Source of the DNA: a virus
Length of the DNA: 32,104 nt
Virus record (IMG/VR): IMGVR_UViG_3300014914_000023
Location: 1 to 32,104 of that record
Reading direction: 5' to 3' (one strand)
Shown piece by piece: positions 1 through 5,130 of this stretch. Under the pieces are notes generated by a model. That model was not told the DNA's origin and did no database searches. It saw nothing but the letters and a program-made list of their open reading frames with translations. The translations under genes and the position numbers were made by a program. How positions within the stretch are numbered: position 1 is the first letter of the stretch; each line of letters begins with the position of its first letter.

Positions 1-16
1 CATGGTGAATATTGCA
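1..16. repeat. Terminal direct repeat, left copy
   Basis: These 16 bases (catggtgaatattgca) are identical to positions 32089-32104. They lie inside the small-terminase reading frame. Joining the two ends at this repeat restores one open gene, so the repeat is best read as the overlap of a circular or circularly permuted assembly rather than a biological terminal repeat. Confidence 0.9.
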
Positions 17-264
17 AAGTTAGAGTTGATCTTGTCGAACAGCGCGAGCTTAACCAGCTTAGACTCAAATATGTCCTTCTGATACTCCAACGCCTCTTTA
101 AACTCATCGCATTTTTCAGCGAATGCAGATATGCGCTGTGCGCTGTAGCCTCTCTCGGCACAGAAGGTTTTCAAGTAAGGGAGCGCATTGCTCTTAGCGT
201 AATCCCGGAAGGCTTTCGCTTCCTTCTTGATAAACGCTGGAGTGAATTTGGTTGGCCTAGCCAT
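1..264 (-). CDS. terS: Terminase small subunit, N-terminal part (gene continues at the right end)
   Basis: The small terminase subunit binds phage DNA and starts packaging together with the large subunit. The frame opens at an ATG at 264 (MARPTKFTP), with AGGG a few bases upstream, and runs off the left edge after 88 codons. Joined to 31936-32104 it gives about 138 residues. The first half looks like a helix-turn-helix segment (TFCAERGYSAQRISAF). The continuing sequence KLALFDKINSNFAIF followed by TMKNCCGWRD closely resembles the central region of P22-gp3-type or T1-type small terminases. It lies directly upstream of terL with an ATGA overlap, the normal order. In P22-like phages the pac site lies within this gene; whether that holds here cannot be read from sequence alone. 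Confidence 0.8.
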   Translation of the reverse strand, partial: MARPTKFTPAFIKKEAKAFRDYAKSNALPYLKTFCAERGYSAQRISAFAEKCDEFKEALEYQKDIFESKLVKLALFDKINSNFAIFTM

Positions 265-309
265 GAGCTGCCCTTTGGATCACAAGGTTTTTATGCTGTC
301 AAGAATAGT

Positions 310-843
310 CTACACGGAATTGACTAATTTTTCCATTTCTTCTTCATCCGGGTCGGGATGAGACTTGACGTAGCGATCGATAGCAATGGCAACCATAGAG
401 CCGTGAAGGTAACCAATAACAGCCTCGACTATTTTCCAGTGAAACCAATTGAAGTTCAAACTAATCAGCATCAATCCGGTAAAGGTTATCGACGTCAGCA
501 AAGGCCATAGCCACCAGCGGGTAGTAGGACGCCATCCCTCGCATAACAGGAGCGGTGTGGCCCCATAGCTTGCGGATATGATAGCGATTAGCCACATAGG
601 GTTACGTTCCGGGGAATACCCCAAAGAAAAAGCTCCGATCGTCGCAACGACGTAAAGGAGGCATCTGTACCACCTGACACCGTACAGAAGGGCCAAAAAA
701 CCGCCAGAAAGGGGCAAAACATAGCGCCGAAGCCATTTCATAGCCCAACCCCCCAGGGCGAAAAGAAAAGCGCTGTATGCGGGAAATACCCAGTTTAAGT
801 CCCTGAGCTTGTTCTGCTTTGGAATGTTGCCCTCTTCGTCCAT
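310..843 (-). CDS. Multi-pass membrane protein upstream of terminase
   Basis: This 177-residue protein has several hydrophobic segments: roughly residues 20-37, 42-60, 62-76, 82-100 and 108-130, with aromatic- and Arg-rich connecting loops. The C-terminus is soluble and acidic (SHPDPDEEEMEK). It probably sits in the cytoplasmic membrane with four or five passes. It starts just after the preceding gene stops (846) and precedes terS by about 45 bases, so it should be co-transcribed with the packaging genes. I do not recognise the family. A role in superinfection exclusion or host membrane takeover is possible, but nothing in the sequence shows it. It is too long and has too many segments for a typical holin. 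Confidence 0.75.
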   Translation of the reverse strand: MDEEGNIPKQNKLRDLNWVFPAYSAFLFALGGWAMKWLRRYVLPLSGGFLALLYGVRWYRCLLYVVATIGAFSLGYSPERNPMWLIAIISASYGATPLLLCEGWRPTTRWWLWPLLTSITFTGLMLISLNFNWFHWKIVEAVIGYLHGSMVAIAIDRYVKSHPDPDEEEMEKLVNSV

Positions 844-845
844 GA

Positions 846-1223
846 TCAGCCTCCTTTTCTCCAGTCAGTTTCTGGATCGTCGATCCCTAACTCCTCGTAG
901 ATAACGTCTGCAACCTCGGCAAGGACACGGTCACCTTCCCTCACTTTACCAAAACAACACACCTGCCCATTCGGTTGGTTATAAACAATTAAGAACCCTC
1001 GCGGACACATCTTTTCGAGAGCTTTAAGGATGTCTTCGACCATGCCCTCATACAGTTTAGGCACTACCTCAAGGCCGATTTGGTTAGCCGAAAGCCCGAT
1101 GCCATTGTTTTTGAACATGGTACTTAGCATGTCGATCACAAGGCCGGGCTGTGGAACTGTTTCACTTGTTACCGGCAGCGTCGGGTTCGTCAATACGCTA
1201 TGCGGGTACGGCACGATCTTCAT
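846..1223 (-). CDS. Truncated peptide deformylase fused in frame to unrelated sequence
   Basis: Peptide deformylase removes the formyl group from nascent proteins and is carried by several phages. Residues 1-52 (start MKIVPYPHS at 1223, AGGGGA upstream) match the deformylase N-terminus, ending in motif I as GIGLSANQIG at residues 41-50. Everything after that is missing. There is no EGCLS-type motif II and no HExDH motif III, so all three metal ligands are absent and the enzyme cannot be active in the usual way. Residues 61-125 (from MVEDILKALEKM) look like a separate small phage protein joined in frame. The start overlaps the preceding gene by 26 bases. An upstream start at 1292 would add 23 residues but lies deep in that gene. 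Deformylase identity of the first part is fairly sure; the role of the whole is unknown. Confidence 0.7.
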   Translation of the reverse strand: MKIVPYPHSVLTNPTLPVTSETVPQPGLVIDMLSTMFKNNGIGLSANQIGLEVVPKLYEGMVEDILKALEKMCPRGFLIVYNQPNGQVCCFGKVREGDRVLAEVADVIYEELGIDDPETDWRKGG

Positions 1224-1416
1224 TCTTGTTCCCCTTTTTGTTCTTCCGTCGACGAGCAAGAGTCTCGGCGTGTCGGATAGCCTCATCCACAAAGGAATAT
1301 GTTTTATTGAGAATGTGTTTGAAGCACTTGAGCTTACCTGTTGCGTCCCGTTTATGAGCGTAATGAAGCCTGCAGTCGGAGCACCACCTACAAACGATTT
1401 CTGTTCTATCCGACAT
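1198..1416 (-). CDS. Small Cys-rich, Lys/Arg-rich protein
   Basis: This 72-residue protein has the cluster CRWCSDCRLH near the N-terminus (residues 9-18) and one more Cys at about 31. This suggests a small zinc-binding fold. The C-terminal half is helical and strongly basic (LARRRKNKKGNKNED), as in small nucleic-acid-binding proteins. It overlaps the gene before it by 11 bases and the deformylase-like gene after it by 26 bases, as expected in a compact operon. I do not recognise a family. Confidence 0.6.
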   Translation of the reverse strand: MSDRTEIVCRWCSDCRLHYAHKRDATGKLKCFKHILNKTYSFVDEAIRHAETLARRRKNKKGNKNEDRAVPA

Positions 1417-1594
1417 GCTTTACACCCGTCTCGCGTTGTTGTTTTTCGATCTCATGCTTTTTGACGAGCGACAGGACGAGGTCTGTTAGATCGTTGGTTA
1501 GCATCTCCATACGTTCACCGTCAATTACCTCCTGAACACCTTGATCGTATAACGAGCTTCTTACGGCCTCTTTGATGCTCATCGTTTCGCTCAT
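1406..1594 (-). CDS. Small helical hypothetical protein
   Basis: This 62-residue, charged, mostly helical protein (MSETMSIKEAV to ETGVKHVG) has no recognisable motif. I chose the ATG at 1594 because GGAGGTG lies about 11 bases upstream; the alternative ATG at 1612 would place that Shine-Dalgarno sequence inside the gene. It is the first gene after the tRNA-like element and overlaps the Cys-rich gene that follows. The function is unknown. Confidence 0.6.
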   Translation of the reverse strand: MSETMSIKEAVRSSLYDQGVQEVIDGERMEMLTNDLTDLVLSLVKKHEIEKQQRETGVKHVG

Positions 1595-1641
1595 GATAAA
1601 GAACACCTCCATTTATTTTAATAACCCTCACTGCTGTTAAA

Positions 1642-1707
1642 ATCGGGCACCCAAGGAATCGAACCTTGCCCATAGAGTTTTGGAGACTCCATCAACTCGA
1701 GCCCAAT
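1642..1707 (-). tRNA. tRNA-Trp(CCA)-like element without a D arm
   Basis: On the minus strand this segment contains an anticodon hairpin GGAGT-CTCCAAA-ACTCT, with CCA at loop positions 34-36 after T33, a 5-base variable region ATGGG, and a perfect T arm CAAGG-TTCGATT-CCTTG. Counting canonically from the T arm, the acceptor 3' strand is GGTGCCC followed by G73, the discriminator base expected for bacterial tRNA-Trp. The 5' half is abnormal. Only about 10 bases (TCGAGTTGAT) stand where the D arm should be, and no GGGCACC lies upstream. The best closing stem is ATTGGGC (1707-1701) with GCCCGAT (1648-1642), one G-T pair included. No CCA is encoded. It could be a decayed tRNA, a D-armless tRNA-like RNA, or the 3' half of a host tRNA kept as an attachment core. 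It sits between two small genes of the same strand. Confidence 0.5.
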
Positions 1708-1745
1708 TTAGTACCGCAGTACCAGCACAAGCCTTTTGATTTGTT

Positions 1746-2027
1746 CTATACCCCTTGTCGCAGCTTATCATCAGAGGGCATTTCCTTTGATACAACAATG
1801 CCTGATGTTGGCACTCGCAAATGAATAATCAACGCATCTAGCTTGCTTTCAATGCGGTCAAAACGGGCAATTAGAAATTCACGCTCTGCTTTCAACTTCT
1901 CCAATTCTTCTTTTGTTCCCTGATGTAACAATTTAGTGTTAGCATCCTTAAGAACGTCACTCAACTTATCTTTCTCTGATATGTTAAATATCTCACTCAT
2001 AGAACCATCACAACGTTCTTGCATCAT
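1746..2027 (-). CDS. Small coiled-coil hypothetical protein
   Basis: This 93-residue protein starts in a TGATG overlap with the previous gene, behind AAGGAGG. The middle (about residues 37-70, EELEKLKAEREF onward to ESKLDALI) has heptad-like spacing and is probably a short coiled coil. The C-terminus is polar. I see no catalytic or binding motif. It is the last gene before the tRNA-like element. The function is unknown. Confidence 0.65.
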   Translation of the reverse strand: MMQERCDGSMSEIFNISEKDKLSDVLKDANTKLLHQGTKEELEKLKAEREFLIARFDRIESKLDALIIHLRVPTSGIVVSKEMPSDDKLRQGV

Positions 2028-2254
2028 CAGTCCTCCTTAGTTCCTCCTGTGGAAGGTGGCACGGGCTTGCCGTAGTTCATAATGTATTCTTTAGCCTCTT
2101 GCCTCGTCATAGGTCTGCCGTCCCAATCGTTATAGAATTCACCATCAAATTTATCAATTAATTCGCACAGAATAGCCTTCCTTGCTTCATCTGGATAATC
2201 TGCCGCGCAAGACATTCCCCTTCTAGGCCATCCCAACCTTTCAAATTCCCCCAC
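2027..2254 (-). CDS. Small hypothetical protein, first gene of the late-side block
   Basis: This is 75 residues with a GTG start at 2254, or about 62 residues from the ATG at 2215. The best Shine-Dalgarno sequence nearby (GAGGAG) belongs to an ATG at 2274 in another frame, which opens a 38-codon ORF overlapping this one. The true start is therefore uncertain and a short leader peptide is possible. The C-terminal half (DEARKAILCELIDKFDGEF and RPMTRQEAKEYIMNYG) looks like a compact helical domain. It is followed without a gap by the 1746-2027 gene. No family is recognised. Confidence 0.55.
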   Translation of the reverse strand: MGEFERLGWPRRGMSCAADYPDEARKAILCELIDKFDGEFYNDWDGRPMTRQEAKEYIMNYGKPVPPSTGGTKED

Positions 2255-2469
2255 TTGAACAATAGTCGTTTCATTAGCTAGTACTCCTCGTTGTTGTTTT
2301 TACTTAGGTATATGGAAAACCATCATAGTTTCCGGCGGTTCAGCCGGCTCTTTCCGATTTAAACCTATTTAATTTAAAAAATTCCCAGTAAATTCCCTTT
2401 TGCTCCCCCCATAGTTACCCCCCTCTAAGCGTACTCTTGAGTCAGAACACAAAATGTGGTGAATCTGAC
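2255..2469. promoter_or_regulatory. Divergent intergenic region, AT-rich, probable promoters
   Basis: This is about 215 bases between the minus-strand gene at 2254 and the plus-strand gene at 2470. It holds a small GC hairpin (CCGGC-GGTTCA-GCCGG, 2332-2347), an AT-rich core at about 2360-2395, two direct copies of AAATTCCC next to it, and C-runs on the far side. The layout suggests divergent promoters with a possible regulator site. I cannot assign clear -35 and -10 boxes. The hairpin has no T tract on either strand, so I do not call it a terminator. Confidence 0.4.
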
Positions 2470-2676
2470 ATGAGAGAACGATCAATAGACAACGATTTTT
2501 TGGACGAAACCATCCAGGTGTGGCAGCCACTCTCCCCGGAGCCGCTGACCCGCGAAGATGCCCGCGAGATCATCGAAAACTCCGTAGGTTTCTACGGAAC
2601 CCTTATACGATGGGCTCAGGAAGCGAGTGTCTCAAAAAAATCTGACGGAGGAAGCGATGCCCAGCTTGCCTCCTAA
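2470..2676 (+). CDS. Short conserved phage protein, the only confident plus-strand gene
   Basis: This is 68 residues from the ATG at 2470 (MRERSIDNDF); a TTG at 2437 would add 11. The core (FLDETIQVWQPLS, then LTREDAREIIENSVGFYGTL) matches a short protein type I know from phages and other mobile elements of proteobacteria, with the recurring pattern of a VWQP segment followed by L-T-x-E-D-A-x-E-I and an aromatic/Leu end. No biochemical function is known to me. It faces against all its neighbours and converges on the gene ending at 2721, 44 bases away, so it is probably regulated on its own. Confidence 0.65.
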   Translation: MRERSIDNDFLDETIQVWQPLSPEPLTREDAREIIENSVGFYGTLIRWAQEASVSKKSDGGSDAQLAS

Positions 2677-2720
2677 AGCTTTTTTTCTCAAAACCCCGCT
2701 GTCGATTTCCGAGGTTGACA

Positions 2721-2912
2721 TTATGCCCGTAAAGCCGCGTGATCGCCATACCACTGAACCAGGCGCTTATTCATATGCGCCCGGAACTCGAGCGCAAACT
2801 TCCAGGCTTTAATGCTCCACCACTTTTTGGGAACGTAGAAAAAGAACATGACGTCCATGTCATCGCTCCAAGCCTCCGGGTGTGATGGCTCACTCCAGCA
2901 GACTTTATCCAT
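2721..2912 (-). CDS. Small hypothetical protein rich in aromatic residues
   Basis: This 63-residue protein (MDKVCWSEPSHPEAW to GDHAALRA) has a Trp/Phe-rich centre (FFFYVPKKWWSIKAWKF). GGAG lies upstream inside the previous gene, which it overlaps by 8 bases. It is the last minus-strand gene of the early block before the convergent plus-strand gene. I do not recognise a family. The aromatic patch contains charged residues and is not a good membrane segment. Confidence 0.55.
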   Translation of the reverse strand: MDKVCWSEPSHPEAWSDDMDVMFFFYVPKKWWSIKAWKFALEFRAHMNKRLVQWYGDHAALRA

Positions 2913-3126
2913 CGTAATTACACTCCGAGATCACCGGTCGACACTTCGGACAGTCGAAGTTCTCTGTGAAGCCCCAGGGGATAGCCGTTGCTGCGTCTGG
3001 GTGTTGAATGGCCTCAGCAATCTTCTTCCTCGCCCCGTCGAGGTTTTCAGCAATCACCTCAACGTCGGTACAGCTCCGTGTTTTGTTTTCGCTCGGCAAT
3101 CTGAACGTGAATAGGTACTTAGGCAT
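2905..3126 (-). CDS. Small hypothetical protein with C-terminal CPKC
   Basis: This 73-residue protein starts at 3126 behind AAAGGAAAA. The first 50 residues (MPKYLFTFRLPSENKT, then VEVIAENLDGARKKIAEAI) look like a small alpha/beta fold of the kind common in tiny phage proteins. Near the end is CPKC, with a further Cys seven residues later, hinting at a metal site. It overlaps both neighbours by a few bases, so it is translated as part of the early operon. Confidence 0.65.
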   Translation of the reverse strand: MPKYLFTFRLPSENKTRSCTDVEVIAENLDGARKKIAEAIQHPDAATAIPWGFTENFDCPKCRPVISECNYDG

Positions 3127-3346
3127 TCTTTTTCCTTTTAGCTCTCAACCACTTGTTAACCAATGGCTGACTACGATAGTCGGTTGTTGCGTGGTCGCCA
3201 CCGATATGCGACCAGTATATAAGCACAGGCTGTCCCGGCTTCTTCAATCGGAGTACTTCCCACTCATTTTTTGTGCGCGTTCTCGAATAGCCGTGTGTCT
3301 CAGCCCAGACAGCAAACTCTATGTGATCTTTACATCCCTCCGTATC
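3119..3346 (-). CDS. Probable small protein with no canonical start codon
   Basis: This open frame ends in TAA at 3121-3119, overlapping the next gene's ATG, and is closed upstream by TAA at 3349-3347. From about 3331 it reads KDHIEFAVWAETHGYSRT, later GQPVLIYWSHIGGDHATTD and a basic tail KWLRAKRKKNA. That composition is protein-like and fills what would otherwise be a 190-base hole in a genome without holes. There is no ATG, GTG or TTG before about residue 30 of the frame. An ATA at 3322 follows GGAGGG at 13 bases. It may use a non-standard start, be reached by a frameshift from the 3319-3567 gene, or reflect a one-base assembly error joining the two. Confidence 0.5.
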   Translation of the reverse strand, partial: DTEGCKDHIEFAVWAETHGYSRTRTKNEWEVLRLKKPGQPVLIYWSHIGGDHATTDYRSQPLVNKWLRAKRKKNA

Positions 3347-3567
3347 TTAAACTCCTCATCGTATTCCCAGAAGTAATCCCACCGCACCACGTTTGCCACC
3401 AGCCACATGCTGAAATACCTGCGCCTTTGAATGAGCATTTGAACACGCTCCTTGAACATACCAATCACCACGTTGTGGTGCCCACGCCAATCGAGGTGGT
3501 CCTCGGCTAGGGGGTGGTTTTCAAGCTCAAATCGTATACGCTTGTCTGATAAAACCTGCTTTTCCAT
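3319..3567 (-). CDS. Small hypothetical protein
   Basis: This is 82 residues from the ATG at 3567, chosen because AAGGAGGG stands 4-5 bases upstream. A longer frame from 3678 would put that site inside the gene. The protein is helical and charged, with two Trp/Tyr-rich stretches (MWLVANVVRWDYFWEYDEE) near the C-terminus. It is co-directional with the nuclease gene upstream. Its end overlaps an open frame in the -1 phase (3119-3346), so it may be the front part of a longer, frameshifted protein. No family is recognised. Confidence 0.6.
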   Translation of the reverse strand: MEKQVLSDKRIRFELENHPLAEDHLDWRGHHNVVIGMFKERVQMLIQRRRYFSMWLVANVVRWDYFWEYDEEFKIRRDVKIT

Positions 3568-3671
3568 TGACCCTCCTTTTTTAGGCTTCCTGAAACAACT
3601 GCCAACCCGATCAACATAGCCCAAAGTATGCTTGATAGGCCTAATCCCCAACACCACGCTTTGGGGCTCAT
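3507..3671 (-). CDS. Possible single-pass membrane peptide
   Basis: This is 54 residues if the ATG at 3671 is used. Residues 4-25 (KAWCWGLGLSSILWAML and on) form one hydrophobic helix, followed by a basic tail. The last 20 codons overlap the start of the 3319-3567 gene in another frame. No convincing Shine-Dalgarno sequence precedes it. It fills the otherwise empty stretch between 3567 and 3735, which is why I list it. It could be a chance frame. Confidence 0.35.
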   Translation of the reverse strand: MSPKAWCWGLGLSSILWAMLIGLAVVSGSLKKEGQWKSRFYQTSVYDLSLKTTP

Positions 3672-3734
3672 AGTGCATGCCAGACCATGTGAATAATTAT
3701 CAGCCAAAACGCTGCTATTGCTATTGTTTTCGCG

Positions 3735-4100
3735 CTATGTATTTGCATTGAAGAACTCCTTCCACTCCTTTTGAAGCTGCTCTACGTCATACACACAGGT
3801 CGCAAAACCGCCCATAAGTGCTATCTTTTCAAGGAAATCAGCCTGATTTGAGCCATCTTTTAGCCTATTTGGTAGCCTTTTGCACTCAACAGCGATAAAT
3901 GTCCCGTAGGGCCCTACCCCAACAATGTCGCTCATGCCGGGCTTATTGAAGCGAATCATACGTTCTCGCGTTTTTCCGTCACGTTTGCGCGTGTAGGTAG
4001 ATCGCACAGCTCCGGTATTGTTCCTCCATACATAGGCATTTGAGGCTGTTAAATAGGCAAGACAGGCGTTAACCAGGGCAGTCTCGTTAGCTTTGGGCAT
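3735..4100 (-). CDS. VRR-NUC family nuclease
   Basis: This 121-residue protein is about the normal size for a stand-alone VRR-NUC domain, a PD-(D/E)XK fold related to Holliday-junction resolvases and FAN1. The motifs run in order: an N-terminal Glu (NETALV), the WRNNTGAV segment at 25-32, GMSDIVGV with the catalytic Asp at 58, and VECK with Glu72 and Lys74, followed by Gln86. It should cut branched or structured DNA, here probably replication or recombination intermediates before packaging. It overlaps the replication initiator gene by 14 bases, so the two are translated together. Confidence 0.85.
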   Translation of the reverse strand: MPKANETALVNACLAYLTASNAYVWRNNTGAVRSTYTRKRDGKTRERMIRFNKPGMSDIVGVGPYGTFIAVECKRLPNRLKDGSNQADFLEKIALMGGFATCVYDVEQLQKEWKEFFNANT

Positions 4101-5130
4101 TGTTTTCCTTCAATATTTTGACCTGTTCCCAGAACACCTTGGGGTGAGGATCGTGGCCATTGGCTATTTTTTCAAAGATTTGTGTTATAGGTTCAACCCC
4201 ATGCTTCTTGATTGTTCTAGCCAATTGCTCTTGAAGCTCATCCTTTGGTTTTGTTGTATTGAATGTTTTTCTATGCATCCATTCACAAATTCTCTCAGCG
4301 AGGTTATCCACAGCTTTTCCACTGCTTGTGGATTTCTTTTCATTGGAGCCACTATGTGCCTGTGCCTGCTTCTGTGCCTGCTCCTGTGCCTGTGCCTGTG
4401 CCTGGTGAGGCACTCGTCCCGAAGGGGTCTGCAAGGGGTCGGCAACCCCTTCTGATGATTCAGAAAAGGGTATTCCTAAATGGCTAGCCCAGAAAGCTTT
4501 ACGATCATTCGCAGCTTTTTTCGCGTTACAAGAGGCGCATAAAACCTGCAAATTATCGAATTCTGTCTTTCCACCCAAAATCTTAGCCAAAATATGATCC
4601 ATTTGGAGGTCTTTAACCCCTTGGCAACCCCTACAAGACCCCTTGTCACGCATCATCACAGCGCTTACTAGCTGCCGTGAAATCTTCTCGTGATTCGGGC
4701 CTTTGGGGTATACCGGGGCATCCAGATGGTACACATCCTTGTAGCGATCGATAAACAACTCCTTGTAGCTCTCATGGGTAACCTGTTCGATCATCCGAAC
4801 AACGGCTATCCGTTGGTTATCTTTAACACTCAGCTCCTCGCCTATTTGGAAACGAGCCATTTCGGGGATGAAGACGAACTCCTCATCCTCATCATAGTAG
4901 GCGTATCCAGCGCCCTCTAGCGTTTGCAGAGCGTTATATACCTGATCAAGAGCCATGCCTACCTCATGGCATATCAGCGTCAGCGGTAGGTAGTAAAGGC
5001 CGATCATATTGGCAGACGGACAGGTAATCAGATAGAACGCTACGCGCTGCACATCTGGCCCCGACTTGCGTAAAAACTTCCCTGTTTTACCTGTCCAGAA
5101 CTGTGGGGCAACACGGGAGTAATTCCTCAT
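4087..5130 (-). CDS. Replication initiator-like protein with internal HNH domain
   Basis: This is 347 residues. The N-terminal 135 residues (MRNYSRVAPQFWTGKTGK to RYKDVYHL) match the winged-helix domain of replication initiator/DnaD-like proteins common in proteobacterial phages, which bind the origin and recruit the host helicase. Next comes a complete HNH endonuclease domain: CRGC at 166-169, DH at 178-179, GG and N193, and CASC at 198-201, with the CxxC pairs binding zinc. A Gln-Ala run (about 242-258) links to a C-terminal helical domain (281-347). The HNH insertion is unusual. The gene sits after the recombination genes, overlapping both neighbours by a few bases. In lambda O the origin lies inside the initiator gene; the repeat at 4355-4402 could play that part here. 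Confidence 0.75.
   Translation of the reverse strand: MRNYSRVAPQFWTGKTGKFLRKSGPDVQRVAFYLITCPSANMIGLYYLPLTLICHEVGMALDQVYNALQTLEGAGYAYYDEDEEFVFIPEMARFQIGEELSVKDNQRIAVVRMIEQVTHESYKELFIDRYKDVYHLDAPVYPKGPNHEKISRQLVSAVMMRDKGSCRGCQGVKDLQMDHILAKILGGKTEFDNLQVLCASCNAKKAANDRKAFWASHLGIPFSESSEGVADPLQTPSGRVPHQAQAQAQEQAQKQAQAHSGSNEKKSTSSGKAVDNLAERICEWMHRKTFNTTKPKDELQEQLARTIKKHGVEPITQIFEKIANGHDPHPKVFWEQVKILKENNAQS
4355..4402. repeat. Hexamer tandem repeat inside the initiator gene
   Basis: Eight 6-base units stand in phase, six of them exactly tgtgcc (starting 4355, 4361, 4373, 4385, 4391, 4397) and two variants (tgcttc, tgctcc). On the coding strand they give the Gln-Ala linker of the replication protein. 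The regular spacing inside an initiator gene is like iterons at a replication origin, but it may be only a low-complexity linker. Confidence 0.8.

Noticed and set aside
297-302. TTGACA upstream of terS as a promoter
   Set aside because: No acceptable -10 box at 16-18 bases; terS is more likely read through from the gene before it.
1030-1464. Plus-strand ORF of 144 codons over the deformylase-like and Cys-rich genes
   Set aside because: It is antisense to three overlapping minus-strand genes with proper ribosome sites, and its product looks random.
2332-2347. GC hairpin as terminator between 2254 and 2470
   Set aside because: The stem is only 5 bp and no T run follows on either strand.
2657-2812. 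Plus-strand ORF with a good GGAGG five bases before its ATG
   Set aside because: It overlaps the end of the 2470-2676 gene and runs antisense through the better supported 2721-2912 gene; the product has no protein-like features. Kept only as a remote possibility.
4185-4445. Minus-strand ORF rich in Arg-His repeats
   Set aside because: It is the hexamer repeat of the initiator gene read in another frame, not a separate protein.
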